Below the pieces are notes generated by a model, which saw only the letters and a list, made by a program, of their open reading frames with translations, ran no database searches and was not told where the DNA came from. A stretch of DNA of 64,000 nucleotides from Pseudomonas sp. N3-W (lineage in GTDB: Bacteria; Pseudomonadota; Gammaproteobacteria; Pseudomonadales; Pseudomonadaceae). A program made the position numbers and the translations under genes. The stretch is from NCBI RefSeq assembly GCF_024970185.1, contig NZ_CP103965.1, positions 1,050,001-1,114,000 of the forward strand, written 5' to 3'. This document shows, in pieces, positions 30,351 to 40,082 of this stretch (position 1 is the first letter of the stretch; each line of letters starts with the position of its first letter).

Positions 30351-30449
30351 AACGTGCTCCGAACTAGAGGAAAACGCGCCGACCTTACCGGCTTTGCCTT
30401 GGGGGGGAAAGCGTGGCGGCAATATCGACATTCACTGTAACAAAGGCGT

Positions 30450-31626
<1,177 letters not shown>

Positions 31627-31637
31627 TTCCGTAGAAA

Positions 31638-31667
31638 CAAAAAAACCGGCTCAGGCCGGTTTTTTTT
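31638..31667 (+). terminator. Terminator after trxB
   Basis: AAAAACCGGC and GCCGGTTTTT form a short GC stem with long A/T flanks, usable on both strands. Confidence 0.8.
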
Positions 31668-31700
31668 GTGCCCGCCATCTGGAGGGCGATGCGATAACAA

Positions 31701-31790
31701 TGTGGGAGCGAGCTTGCTTGCGATAGCGGTTTATCAGTCGACATCAGTGTTGAATGTCAGTCCGCCATCGCGAGCAAGCTCGCTCCCACA
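31701..31790. repeat. REP doublet after trxB
   Basis: Inverted arms at 31701-31724 and 31767-31790 around a 42-base spacer, between convergent genes. The left arm carries CTTGCTTGCGAT instead of CTTGCTCGCGAT. Confidence 0.82.
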
Positions 31791-31812
31791 GGGGATTGTT
31801 TAAGCCGGATTT

Positions 31813-32151
31813 TTAGCGGCGAGCCAGTGGTTGCCCGCTGAACTTCACACCCGCCAACCCGTGCGCAATCAACGCCCGGATATTGCCATGGTCACTGCCC
31901 TCAGGTGTCGCCACCACCGAGCGGTAGTGTTCGCCGAACGCCAGCAGCGCTTCTTCATCGCTCAGGCCTTCCAGCAACGCCAGACCGAGGGTCTTGCACG
32001 AGCCTTCGTTTTGCCCGGCAGCGTTTTCCACGCTGCCATTGCTGAAGGCTTGCGGCTGATAGTCGTAGTGGCCGGCAATGAACGCCAGGGTGTCGGCGAA
32101 AGCGTGTTCGCCGCTCTTGAGGCTGGCGCGCAGGGTGTTCAGGTCACTCAT
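31813..32151 (-). CDS. HopJ-family protein
   Basis: 112-residue protein of the HopJ family. The name comes from a P. syringae protein once listed as a type III effector, but the family is widespread in bacteria without a type III system. No secretion signal is evident here. It overlaps the DUF1244 gene by 8 bases on the same strand, so a housekeeping role is more likely. An AAGGAA precedes its ATG. Confidence 0.85.
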   Translation of the reverse strand: MSDLNTLRASLKSGEHAFADTLAFIAGHYDYQPQAFSNGSVENAAGQNEGSCKTLGLALLEGLSDEEALLAFGEHYRSVVATPEGSDHGNIRALIAHGLAGVKFSGQPLARR

Positions 32152-32440
32152 GGGTTTTTCCTTTGGCGAACGCCGCTTGTTGTTCGGCGCTGGCTTGTTG
32201 CTGATATTGGGCTTTCCACTCGGCGTACGGCATGCCGTAGACCACTTCGCGAGCGTCGTCGAGGCTGACCTCGATCTGGCGTTCGTCGGCGGCGGCCTTG
32301 TACCACTTGGACAGACAGTTGCGGCAGAAACCCGAGAGGTTCATCAGGTCGATGTTCTGCACGTCCTTGCGGCTGTCCAGATGGGCGACCAGCCGGCGGA
32401 AGGCGGCGGCTTCAAGTTCGAGGCGTTGTTGATCGTTCAT
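32144..32440 (-). CDS. DUF1244 family protein
   Basis: 98-residue protein with the family core LMNLSGFCRNCLSKWY (CxxC pair) and VVYGMPYAEWK. The function is unknown; the spaced cysteines could bind metal. The ATG at 32440 (MNDQQRLEL) is chosen over an in-frame upstream start because the family begins here. It overlaps the HopJ-family gene downstream. Confidence 0.88.
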   Translation of the reverse strand: MNDQQRLELEAAAFRRLVAHLDSRKDVQNIDLMNLSGFCRNCLSKWYKAAADERQIEVSLDDAREVVYGMPYAEWKAQYQQQASAEQQAAFAKGKTHE

Positions 32441-32508
32441 GGCGGGCTCTGTGCAATCGAATCGTGGCGCGGATGATAAAAGCCTGACGGCCAATGTGCC
32501 AGATGCGC

Positions 32509-32880
32509 TCAGCGGCTGGCGGCCAGGGTAATCGACACCGACTCGGCGAATCGCAGCGCATGGGGTTTGTCGACTTCCACTTCGGCATACAGGACCGAGG
32601 TGTTGGACATGACCAGATCGAGTATTTCCTGGGTCAGGCGTTCGAGCAGCGCAAAACGATTGCCCTCCACGTGGGCGATGATCGCCTTGGTGATGGTGCG
32701 GTAGTTGAGCGCGTGATCGATGTCGTTGTCACGCACCGCTTCTTGCGCGGCATACAGGATGGTCAGGTTGATCAACACATCCTGCTTGTTGAGGATCTCG
32801 TCCTCGTTGATTCCGATAAAGGTGCGCAGGCACAGGTCCTTGACCCGGATACGCGCCATTCCTGGCTGAAGTTGTGGCAT
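32509..32880 (-). CDS. folX: Dihydroneopterin triphosphate 2'-epimerase
   Basis: FolB/FolX-fold enzyme of 123 residues that epimerises dihydroneopterin triphosphate to the monapterin form. [16 protein letters not shown] and the terminal [17 protein letters not shown] are characteristic. The call as FolX rather than the FolB aldolase rests on its neighbours: folE and folM directly upstream. Together they make tetrahydromonapterin, the cofactor of phenylalanine hydroxylase in pseudomonads. The start lies two bases after the folE stop. Confidence 0.9.
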   Translation of the reverse strand: MPQLQPGMARIRVKDLCLRTFIGINEDEILNKQDVLINLTILYAAQEAVRDNDIDHALNYRTITKAIIAHVEGNRFALLERLTQEILDLVMSNTSVLYAEVEVDKPHALRFAESVSITLAASR

Positions 32881-32882
32881 TG

Positions 32883-33458
32883 CTACTTGCTCCGTCCAAT
32901 CAATTGCAGGAACTCCTGGCGGGTGTTGCTCGACTCGCGGAAGACGCCGAGCATCACTGAGGTGTTCATGGTCGAATTCTGTTTCTCGACGCCGCGCATC
33001 ATCATGCACATGTGCCGGGCTTCGATGACCACCGCGACACCGGCTGCGTCAGTCACCTGTTGTACGGCATCGGCGATTTGCCGGGTGAGGTTTTCCTGGA
33101 TTTGCAGGCGCCGGGCGAACATGTCCACCAGTCGCGCAATCTTCGACAGGCCCAGCACCTTGCCCGTCGGAATATAAGCCACGTGCGCCTTGCCGATGAA
33201 GGGCAGCATGTGATGTTCGCACAGCGAATAGAGCTCGATGTCGGCAACGATCACCATTTCATCGCTGTCGGAGGCGAACAATGCACCGTTGACGATATCG
33301 TCGACGCTCTGTTCGTAGCCGTGACACAGGTACTGCATGGCCTTGGCCGCCCGCACCGGGGTGTCGAGCAGGCCTTCGCGGTCGGGATCTTCGCCGAGGC
33401 CGAGCAGAATCTCGCGATAACTCTGGGACAGAGCGTTCTGAGGCAGGGGTAACGTCAT
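32883..33458 (-). CDS. folE: GTP cyclohydrolase I
   Basis: Opens GTP to 7,8-dihydroneopterin triphosphate. The 191 residues have the zinc and catalytic motifs [20 protein letters not shown] and [12 protein letters not shown], complete as in type IA enzymes. It sits between folM and folX, so this copy probably serves monapterin synthesis; other folE copies elsewhere in the genome would be expected. GAGGA precedes the ATG. Confidence 0.95.
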   Translation of the reverse strand: MTLPLPQNALSQSYREILLGLGEDPDREGLLDTPVRAAKAMQYLCHGYEQSVDDIVNGALFASDSDEMVIVADIELYSLCEHHMLPFIGKAHVAYIPTGKVLGLSKIARLVDMFARRLQIQENLTRQIADAVQQVTDAAGVAVVIEARHMCMMMRGVEKQNSTMNTSVMLGVFRESSNTRQEFLQLIGRSK

Positions 33459-33481
33459 GGTGCATCCTCGCGGTGGGCGGC

Positions 33482-34192
33482 TTATTTGACGTGCCGTCCG
33501 CCGTTGACGGTCAGGGTCGTGCCGGTGACATAAGGATTGTCGAGCAGATAGCGCAGGCTCTGGTAGATCACTTCGCTGCCGGGTTCAATGCCCAGCGCGG
33601 ACTTGGCCAGGGCCTTGGCGCGGTACGCCGCGTCGTCGTCGGGGTTGAACAATAGCAGGGCCGGGGCGATACCGTTGACCTTGATCGCCGGCGCGTATTT
33701 CGCGGCGAAGGACAGGGTCAGGCTGTCGAGCCCGGCTTTGCTGGCGCAATAGCCGATGTGCCGGCTGCTGCCCTTGCGGGTCGCATCGTCGCTGATATGG
33801 ACGATGTCGGCCGGGCTGGAGCGCTTGAGTAGCTCGGCACAGTGCAGGTTGATCAGATAGGGCGCCAGCATATGCACGTTGAACATGCGGGTGAAGGCAT
33901 CTGCCTCGTGGTCCGGGGTTTCGGCCAGCCATTCGGAAGCGTTGTGCACGATTGCCCGTAATTGCCCGGTGTGGGTGTTGAGTTCGCGGATGAACGCGAG
34001 AATCCCGGTTTCACTGGAGAAGTCGGCGAACAGCGCCGTCGCGCCCAGGTCGCGCAATAGCTGAACGCCAGGGCGTTCGCTGCGGTAGCTGAAAATCACG
34101 CGGTGGCCGTCTTCGATCAGGCGTTGCGCGCAATGCAGACCGACACGCTGGCCTGCACCGGTGATGAGGATTGGGGCTGCAGAAGAGGTCAT
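33482..34192 (-). CDS. folM: Dihydromonapterin reductase
   Basis: Short-chain dehydrogenase of 236 residues that reduces dihydromonapterin to the tetrahydro form with NADPH. The nucleotide loop is [13 protein letters not shown] and the catalytic pair is Tyr and Lys in [15 protein letters not shown]. The C-terminal [15 protein letters not shown] is typical. The ATG at 34192 is chosen over a longer ORF start at 34303. It is the first gene of folM-folE-folX. Confidence 0.92.
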   Translation of the reverse strand: MTSSAAPILITGAGQRVGLHCAQRLIEDGHRVIFSYRSERPGVQLLRDLGATALFADFSSETGILAFIRELNTHTGQLRAIVHNASEWLAETPDHEADAFTRMFNVHMLAPYLINLHCAELLKRSSPADIVHISDDATRKGSSRHIGYCASKAGLDSLTLSFAAKYAPAIKVNGIAPALLLFNPDDDAAYRAKALAKSALGIEPGSEVIYQSLRYLLDNPYVTGTTLTVNGGRHVK

Positions 34193-34308
34193 GAATGGCT
34201 CGCATCGCGGTAATGGCAAAACTATAACAGCGACGGGAGTTGTGCAGCTATTGTGGGGAAGGTGATGGAGAAAGGGGATTGTCCCGGTTTTATCGAGTGA
34301 CAATGATC

Positions 34309-34400
34309 TGTGGCGAGGGCGCTTGCTCGCGCTCGGCTGCGTAGCGGCCGCAAATGCCTGTGAGCGCTATGCACTCAAGCGCGAGCAAGCTCCCTCGCCA
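34309..34400. repeat. REP-variant doublet (GTGGCGAGGG type)
   Basis: Arms beginning TGTGGCGAGGGCGC (34309) and ending CTCCCTCGCCA (34400) form an imperfect inverted repeat. This is the second REP sequence class seen here, related to the 1620 hairpin and the 63182 element. Confidence 0.75.
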
Positions 34401-34424
34401 TCCAGGCATCTTCGATCAGTTGGA

Positions 34425-34997
34425 TCAGCGATTCGGCGTGGACGGCGCCGCAGGCAACCGACGCGCCGGCGTGCTGTGCAGCCAGCCCGCCAGCAAGTGG
34501 GTCGACAGCGGGATAAAAAAATAGACCATCAGCGGCGTCAGGCACAACGTACTGATGAACACCCTGGGCAGCAGACTCATTTCGCCGAGCAGCGGCCCCA
34601 GGACGAAGTTGAACAGCAGCGACACCGGAAAGAACGCCAACCAGATCGCCACGGCCTGTTTCCAGCGTGGCGGACGTTGGCCTGGGGCGGCGCCGAACCA
34701 GCCTTCGATACCACTGACCCGATGTTCTGTCGGGTGGGCGAACAGCTCGCTGCCGCGCCCCAGCCATGCCGTACGCGAGGCAGAATGCTCCCAGGCGTGC
34801 AGCGTCTGCTCATCGGCGAAACGGAAAATGATCTGGAATTCGTCATCATCGGGCGGCGGAGCGAGCACGCCAGAGCCGAGATAACCGGGAAAGTCGGTGG
34901 CCAGTTGCTCGCCTTCGCGCAGCCAGGCAATCAGGTCCTGATAACGACCATTGGCGACACGACGCGCGACCATCAGCGTGACGGGGGAAGTAGACAT
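34425..34997 (-). CDS. Antibiotic-biosynthesis-monooxygenase-fold membrane protein
   Basis: 190-residue protein with an N-terminal ABM-type ferredoxin-like domain (about 1-95, TLMVARRVANGRYQDLIAWL and EFQIIFRFADEQTL), then two hydrophobic segments (about 122-145 and 153-172) that should place it in the membrane. GGAG lies 8 bases before the ATG at 34997. Function unknown. It is divergent from the MerR-type regulator and downstream of none of the fol genes, so it may be a regulator target. Confidence 0.8.
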   Translation of the reverse strand: MSTSPVTLMVARRVANGRYQDLIAWLREGEQLATDFPGYLGSGVLAPPPDDDEFQIIFRFADEQTLHAWEHSASRTAWLGRGSELFAHPTEHRVSGIEGWFGAAPGQRPPRWKQAVAIWLAFFPVSLLFNFVLGPLLGEMSLLPRVFISTLCLTPLMVYFFIPLSTHLLAGWLHSTPARRLPAAPSTPNR

Positions 34998-35140
34998 TGT
35001 GTATCTCCGTAGTGCAAACGCGTCGCTCCGGGTAGGAGTTTCGCCAGGCGCAGCGCCGGGGTAGTGGGCTGCGTCTTGGGACAAGCAAGGATTATTCCTG
35101 ATTATGACAATTACGCCAGAGACTTTGCCCTGTCAGCGTA

Positions 35141-35171
35141 TTGAATAATGAGGGCGCAAGAGAGTTAGAAT
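35141..35171 (+). promoter_or_regulatory. Candidate MerR-type promoter of the regulator gene
   Basis: TTGAAT (35141-35146) and TAGAAT (35166-35171) are 19 bases apart. The long spacer is what MerR-family regulators act on, so autoregulation is possible. Confidence 0.4.
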
Positions 35172-35205
35172 GGGATCCATATAAAGCAAGGACGTTGACT
35201 GCCCC

Positions 35206-36165
35206 ATGCCTGTCCTGACTGACGTTGCCGCAGGTAAGCGGCTAGCTGTTGCCCTTGAGCGCGAAGAGCTGTTTCCAATTCGTGAAGTGTCGCGCATGAC
35301 CGGTATCAACCCCGTCACCCTGCGAGCATGGGAGCGTCGTTATGGCCTGATTCAGCCGACGCGCACCGAAAGCGGGCATCGACTGTATTCCATGACCGAT
35401 ATTGAGCGCGTTCGCAGCATTCTCGACTGGATCGAGCGTGGCGTGGCAGTCAGCAAGGTTGGCAAAATTCTGGCCCGGACCGAACCACTCAAGGTGTTGT
35501 CGCGGATCATCCCCGATGAAATGGTGCAGGATGACTACGCACAGTGGCAGCAGCAGATGCACGCGGCCGTCAGCGCCTTCGACGACATCCAGCTGGAGCA
35601 GGTCTACGGTCAGATCTTTTCCAGTTACCCGCTATCGGTGGTGTTTCAGGACATTCTGATGCCGCTCTGGAAACAGCTGCTGCAACGTCAGGAGATGTTC
35701 GGGCAAACCAGTGAGTGGCTGTTTCTGGACGGCTTCCTGCGGTCGCGGGTGCTGCATCGTCTGATGCTGATGCGCAATGCGCGGCCACGGGACGTGATTG
35801 TCAGTGCGTTGGCCGGGCAATGTCGTGAGCTTGAACTGTTGGTAGCTGCGCTGTTTTTAAGCGGCTCCGGGGCCGGCGTTCGCGTGCTGACCATCGGCCA
35901 GCCGTTAGAAGAACTGATGCTGGTATGCGAGAAAATCAAACCGCGTGCGCTGGTACTGTTTTCCAATCATGCGCCGACACCGGAGTTACCGAGGCGCCTG
36001 AATCGCCTGGCATTGAGCCTGGATTGTCAATTGCTGCTGGCGGGTGACATGTCCGATCTGACACAGGAAAGCCTGGCCGGCTCATCCATCGGTTGTCTGG
36101 GTAACGAAGGGGATCTGATGCGTCAGCGCCTGAGGCAGTTTCTGGCCGGTAATCTCGATACCTGA
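35206..36165 (+). CDS. MerR-family regulator, class II LitR/CarH-like
   Basis: 319-residue regulator. A MerR winged helix occupies about 20-90 (FPIREVSRMTGINPVTLRAW), followed by a helical domain and a B12-binding-like Rossmann domain (about 180-319). The cobalamin motifs are missing: after the conserved Trp in PLWKQLLQRQ there is no Glu-His nine residues on, and no DxHxxG is seen. This fits class II LitR (PplR) proteins, which from memory in P. putida respond to light through a short LOV protein rather than B12. The LOV gene is 0.7 kb away. Confidence 0.85.
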   Translation: MPVLTDVAAGKRLAVALEREELFPIREVSRMTGINPVTLRAWERRYGLIQPTRTESGHRLYSMTDIERVRSILDWIERGVAVSKVGKILARTEPLKVLSRIIPDEMVQDDYAQWQQQMHAAVSAFDDIQLEQVYGQIFSSYPLSVVFQDILMPLWKQLLQRQEMFGQTSEWLFLDGFLRSRVLHRLMLMRNARPRDVIVSALAGQCRELELLVAALFLSGSGAGVRVLTIGQPLEELMLVCEKIKPRALVLFSNHAPTPELPRRLNRLALSLDCQLLLAGDMSDLTQESLAGSSIGCLGNEGDLMRQRLRQFLAGNLDT

Positions 36166-36168
36166 GGC

Positions 36169-36774
36169 TCAGACGTGCAGGGCGGGGTGGGTCAGTCGGT
36201 GTTGCTGCAGGATGAACTGGCGCAGGCGTTCGGTTTCGTCCTTGTCGCTTTGACTCAACTGATAGGCAAAAAAGCCCTGCTCGGTTTCCCGTTCAAACGT
36301 GCCGCGCAAGGCAATGCGCTCGTAGCCTGAAGGGCTGAACCACAACGCGAAATGCCGGGGTGGCTTGGTCTTGTTGCGAACTTCAAGCAACACACCCTTG
36401 AACGACACTTCGTGAACCCACATCGTACCGGATTGCCCCTTGGCATTTTCCAGCGCGACCGGCTCTTCGAGTGCCAGACGCCAGGGGCGGACCATTGGTC
36501 CGTCTTCGTAGATGCTCGGAACGCCCAGGCGCAGGTGCAAGGCGTGAAACTCGTCCTCGACCAGATGCAACGGGAACGTCATTTGCTGATTGTCGAAGTT
36601 GGCCTGGATGGTGACTTGTTCATGGGCGGCCAGGCGCGTGAGCAGGTCACGAATTTGCGAACCACCGTTAACCAGAAGGCTCGATGTTGCATCCCGCATG
36701 TTGAGCTGCGGGTTGTGCTGCATCGTCTGGATAAAATCCAGCTCATCCTGGGTCAGGAGGGCGTCGCGTTGCAT
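36169..36774 (-). CDS. Hypothetical protein, possibly PilZ-like (YcgR-type)
   Basis: 201-residue protein not firmly recognised. The N-terminal half (about 30-85) resembles a YcgR-N type beta domain. The C-terminal half has a weak PilZ pattern: RPWR near residue 95, then EVSFKGVLLEV with S-x-x-G spacing. Key Asp/Asn of PilZ is Glu here and the RxxxR is imperfect, so c-di-GMP binding is doubtful. It lies between the MerR-type regulator and the LOV gene, converging on the former and in line with the latter. Confidence 0.7.
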   Translation of the reverse strand: MQRDALLTQDELDFIQTMQHNPQLNMRDATSSLLVNGGSQIRDLLTRLAAHEQVTIQANFDNQQMTFPLHLVEDEFHALHLRLGVPSIYEDGPMVRPWRLALEEPVALENAKGQSGTMWVHEVSFKGVLLEVRNKTKPPRHFALWFSPSGYERIALRGTFERETEQGFFAYQLSQSDKDETERLRQFILQQHRLTHPALHV

Positions 36775-36828
36775 GGCAGACTCGAAAGTAATAGTTACAA
36801 AGTTATCGGTGATTGTAGTTAATGACCA

Positions 36829-37305
36829 TTAATTCGCAGAATTGTTTGATCCGTTCGTCGCTTTGAGCGCCACCAATTCGGCCTGCAACTGCGCCAGTTG
36901 CTCTTCCAGTTGCATGACCCGCTGCTGGGCCTTGACCTGAACGGTGACGTCTTTTTGCACACCGACAAAATAGGTCAGTCCATCGTTCTGGCTTTTTACC
37001 GTCGAAAGAGACAGTTCGTTCCAGAACGGCGTGCCGTCCTTGCGATAGTTCCTGAGAATTTCCCGACAGGAGCCACCCTGGTTTATGGTTTCACGAACCA
37101 CCTCCAGAGCCGCCTGGTCTCGATCTCCCGCTTGCAGGAAACGGCAATCCTGATAAAGAATTTCCTCGCTGGTATACCCCGTGAGGCGCTCAAACGCCGG
37201 GTTCACATAGATCAGTATGGTGTCCTGATCCCCTTCCTTTTCCGCGATCACAATGCCGTCGTTGGAAGCGTTTACCACCATTTGCAGCAATTGAGCGTTG
37301 ATCAT
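36829..37305 (-). CDS. Short LOV blue-light photoreceptor
   Basis: 158-residue single-domain PAS/LOV protein. Cys54 in YQDCRFLQAGDRDQ is the FMN-adduct cysteine; NCRFLQ is the usual form, with DCRFLQ as in the P. putida SB1/SB2-LOV proteins that I recall. Other flavin contacts (NYRKDGTPFWNELS, YFVGVQKDVT) are intact. Short N-cap (MINAQLLQMVV) and C-terminal coiled-coil helices (VMQLEEQLAQLQ) suit dimer signalling without an effector domain. AGAGGAA precedes the ATG. The probable partner is the nearby MerR-type regulator. Confidence 0.9.
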   Translation of the reverse strand: MINAQLLQMVVNASNDGIVIAEKEGDQDTILIYVNPAFERLTGYTSEEILYQDCRFLQAGDRDQAALEVVRETINQGGSCREILRNYRKDGTPFWNELSLSTVKSQNDGLTYFVGVQKDVTVQVKAQQRVMQLEEQLAQLQAELVALKATNGSNNSAN

Positions 37306-37383
37306 CGGGGGGTTCCTCTGGCAATTCCATTGCGCGGTGGATTCTAGAATATCAGTGAAGGCTGTCCACTTGCCATCAGCATT

Positions 37384-37398
37384 GATTGAGAGTCAATC
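37384..37398. promoter_or_regulatory. Short dyad in the LOV/flavodoxin divergent gap
   Basis: GATTGA and TCAATC form a perfect 6-bp inverted repeat around three bases, midway between the divergent LOV and flavodoxin starts. It could be a shared operator; no binder is known. Confidence 0.25.
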
Positions 37399-37458
37399 GC
37401 AGCTTTTTTGCCAGTGCTGTTAATATCGAGGTTTCGACTCAGGTTCAGGATCAGATTG

Positions 37459-37914
37459 ATGAAAGTCGCCATCCTTTCAGGCTCGGTGTACGGCACGGCT
37501 GAAGACGTCGCCCGGCACGCAGCGGATATTTTGAAAAGCGCCGGTTTCGAGACCTGGCACAACCCACGCGCCAGCCTCACTGACGTTCAGGCCTTTGGCC
37601 CCGAAGCGTTTCTGGTGGTGACCTCGACCACCGGTATGGGTGAACTGCCGGACAATCTGCAACCGCTGTATTCGATGATCCGCGATCAACTGCCTGCTGC
37701 CTGGCGTGGTTTGCGGGGCGCGGTGATTGGCTTGGGCGATGCCAGCTACGGCGATACGTTCTGCGGCGGCGGCGAGCAGATGCGTGAATTGTTCGGCGAA
37801 CTGGGCGTGCGTGAAGTGCTACCAATGCTGCGCCTGGACGCCAGCGAAAGTGTGACCCCGGAAACCGACGCCGAGCCTTGGCTGGCCGAGCTGGTTACTG
37901 TGCTGCGGGACTGA
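37459..37914 (+). CDS. Flavodoxin (MioC-like)
   Basis: 151-residue FMN electron carrier. The N-terminal FMN-phosphate loop LSGSVYGTAEDVARHA and the aromatic-flanked loops STTGMGELPDN and GLGDASYGDTFCGGGEQM are typical of MioC-like short flavodoxins. The ATG at 37459 is supported by an AGGA upstream. It is divergent from the LOV gene, and its stop overlaps the convergent LysR gene by 20 bases. The redox partner is unknown. Confidence 0.9.
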   Translation: MKVAILSGSVYGTAEDVARHAADILKSAGFETWHNPRASLTDVQAFGPEAFLVVTSTTGMGELPDNLQPLYSMIRDQLPAAWRGLRGAVIGLGDASYGDTFCGGGEQMRELFGELGVREVLPMLRLDASESVTPETDAEPWLAELVTVLRD

Positions 37915-38791
37915 CTGGCCGTTCACGCAAGAGGGCAAGCCAGGCTTGGGCGGCCTTCGATAAATAGGCGCCCTCGCGCCATATGAACGCTATATCCCAA
38001 CGCAAGTAGGCCGGCGCGTTCAAGGTCAGGCGCACCACGCCTGGCCGCACCAGCCCGCGTGCCACGACGCTTGGCAACAGCACCACACCTTGCCCGGCAG
38101 CCACCAGTGCCGCGAGAAAATCCGCCTGACCGCTGCGGCCACCCTCCTTGGGGATAAAACCCAATTGCTGGCAGGCCTGAAGCAAGCGATCGTTGAGCAC
38201 GAAGCTGCGCTGGTACAGCAGGAATGGCGTGTCGGCCAGTTCCTCCAGGCCAATCACTGACTTCGCGGCCAACGGGTGATCCGCCGGTAGCAGGGCGTCC
38301 AGCGGCTCGTCGCAAAACGGCTGAAAGGCAAACTGCGGGTCTTTTGTCAGCAGGCTGCCGCCCAGTTCCAGTTCGCCGCTCAGCACGGCCTGCTCAATGT
38401 TGAGACTGCCCCCTTCCAGCAACTGAATGCTGATGTTCGGATAGCGTCGCCGGTACTCGGCGAACAGCCCGGCGAACAGCGCATCACTGCCCAGCAGCGG
38501 CAAACCCAGACGCAGTTCGCCTCGGGCCAGTTGGCTCAGGTCATCGAGTTCGACCAGCAATTCGTTGCGCAGGCGCAGCATGCCTTCGGCCCGTTGCAAC
38601 ACCACGCTGCCAGCGGCGGTCAGGCGCAGTTGCGAACCCAACCTTTCGAGCAGCGGCGTGCCCAGGCTTTGCTCCAGTTGTGCAACCTGCTTGCTCACCG
38701 CTGACTGGCTGATGTGCAAGGTTTTGGCCGCCTGCGTGAAACCGCCCTGGTGCATCACTTCGACAAAACTGCGCAGCTGTTTGAATTCCAT
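37895..38791 (-). CDS. LysR-type regulator next to cidAB-like genes
   Basis: 298-residue LysR regulator. The N-terminal helix-turn-helix reads GGFTQAAKTLHISQSAVSKQVAQLE, split here for length as GGFTQAAKTLHIS and QSAVSKQVAQLE. The effector domain follows. It is divergent from the CidA/CidB-type pair with a 96-base gap, the layout of CidR in other bacteria, so it probably controls those genes. Its 3' end overlaps the flavodoxin gene tail-to-tail. Confidence 0.88.
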   Translation of the reverse strand: MEFKQLRSFVEVMHQGGFTQAAKTLHISQSAVSKQVAQLEQSLGTPLLERLGSQLRLTAAGSVVLQRAEGMLRLRNELLVELDDLSQLARGELRLGLPLLGSDALFAGLFAEYRRRYPNISIQLLEGGSLNIEQAVLSGELELGGSLLTKDPQFAFQPFCDEPLDALLPADHPLAAKSVIGLEELADTPFLLYQRSFVLNDRLLQACQQLGFIPKEGGRSGQADFLAALVAAGQGVVLLPSVVARGLVRPGVVRLTLNAPAYLRWDIAFIWREGAYLSKAAQAWLALLRERPVSPAAQ

Positions 38792-38887
38792 TGCCTGATT
38801 CCATATTGGAATGGCTTTGAGTCTAACAATTCGCTTCGGGGATAGCAGCACGCTCCGTAAAATGAGCGCCTGTGAGGACCGAATTCA

Positions 38888-39274
38888 ATGAACACATTTA
38901 CCCTGAAAACCCTGTTTCGTCTGCTGACCGAGTTGGTTGTGATACTGGCCATCTACTTGCTCGGCTGCCAATTGAGCACCTGGCTCGCCTGGCCGATTCC
39001 TGGCGGCGTGATCGGCATGGCGCTGTTGCTGCTGGCCTTTGCGTTGGGGTTGGTCAAGCCGGCCGCGCTGCAGATGGGCGCGGGGCTCCTGATGGCGGAG
39101 ATGCTGCTGTTCTTCATTCCGGCATTGATGAGCCTGCTCGATTACGGTGGCCTGCTGCGCGCCGACGGCTGGAGGATCTTGCTGGTCATCGGCGTCAGTA
39201 CATTGATGGTGATGCTGGTGACAGCGTTTACGGTGGAACTGGTTGTACGTCTGGGGAAACGCCATGAAGCTTGA
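38888..39274 (+). CDS. CidA/LrgA family holin-like protein
   Basis: 128-residue membrane protein with four hydrophobic helices. YLLGCQLSTWLAWPIPGGVIGMALL is the family core, described here in two parts (YLLGCQLSTWL, PIPGGVIGMALL). CidA/LrgA proteins work with a CidB/LrgB partner in murein hydrolase control, or, in newer views, in pyruvate and by-product transport. The partner gene overlaps by 11 bases. The adjacent LysR is probably the controller. Confidence 0.9.
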   Translation: MNTFTLKTLFRLLTELVVILAIYLLGCQLSTWLAWPIPGGVIGMALLLLAFALGLVKPAALQMGAGLLMAEMLLFFIPALMSLLDYGGLLRADGWRILLVIGVSTLMVMLVTAFTVELVVRLGKRHEA

Positions 39275-39950
39275 GCTGATGCCAATGTTCTGGCTGGCCT
39301 TCACGTTGCTGGCGTACCTGTTCAGCCGCTGGCTCTATGGGCGCACCGGGCAGTATCTGTTGTCACCGCTGATTCTGGTACCGGCTTTGCTGCTGGCGCT
39401 GGCCGTACCGCTGCACACCGCTTATGCCGAATATTCGAGCAACACCCATTGGCTGATGCTGGTGCTGGGGCCTGTCACTGTCGCCTTTGCGGTGCCGATC
39501 TGGCAGCAGCGGCAGATGCTGGTACGGCATTGGCCGGCGCTGATGCTCGGTATGCTCGCGGGGAGTGTGGCGTCCATCGGCACCTCGTTCGGCCTGGCCA
39601 AGGCGCTGGCGCTGGACAGTTCGGTGACGATGTCGCTGGTGCCGCGCTCAATCACCACACCGTTCGCCATGCCGTTGGCTCACGACCTGGGCGGCGTACC
39701 GGAACTGACCGCCGTGTTCGTGATGTTCACCGGGGTGTTCGGGGCGATGCTCGGCGGCATCCTGCTCAAGTGGCTGCCACTGCGCAGCGCTCTGGCCCGT
39801 GGCGCGCTGTTCGGCGTCGGTGCCCACGGCGCCGGGGTCAGCCGGGCGCGGGAAGTGGGCGGCGAAGAGGGCTCTGTCGCGGGGCTGGTCATGGTCTTGA
39901 CGGGGTTGCTGAACCTGTTCGCCGCCCCGTTATTGGCGGCGATACTTTGA
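39264..39950 (+). CDS. CidB/LrgB family membrane protein
   Basis: 228-residue LrgB-family protein with about six to seven helices. MSLVPRSITTPFAMPLAHDLGG and the C-terminal GVGAHGAGVSRAREVGGEEG motif are diagnostic. The ATG at 39264 lies inside the 3' end of the cidA-like gene, so translation is coupled. No further gene follows for 132 bases. Confidence 0.9.
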   Translation: MKLELMPMFWLAFTLLAYLFSRWLYGRTGQYLLSPLILVPALLLALAVPLHTAYAEYSSNTHWLMLVLGPVTVAFAVPIWQQRQMLVRHWPALMLGMLAGSVASIGTSFGLAKALALDSSVTMSLVPRSITTPFAMPLAHDLGGVPELTAVFVMFTGVFGAMLGGILLKWLPLRSALARGALFGVGAHGAGVSRAREVGGEEGSVAGLVMVLTGLLNLFAAPLLAAIL

Positions 39951-40082
39951 CGTTGCCCCTGAGTCGTTGCGCCGCTGACTCGCTCGGCCATCAAGCTGGC
40001 TGCCAATGCAACTACAGGAATTGCGAGGGCTGACTAGACTGCTGTTACGTCAGCAAAATAATAAAAGCGTGAGGTCCTTGCC

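Noticed and set aside
31813..32151. HopJ-family protein as a type III secreted effector
   Set aside because: No type III genes in the window and tight coupling with a housekeeping-type DUF1244 gene; the name is historical.
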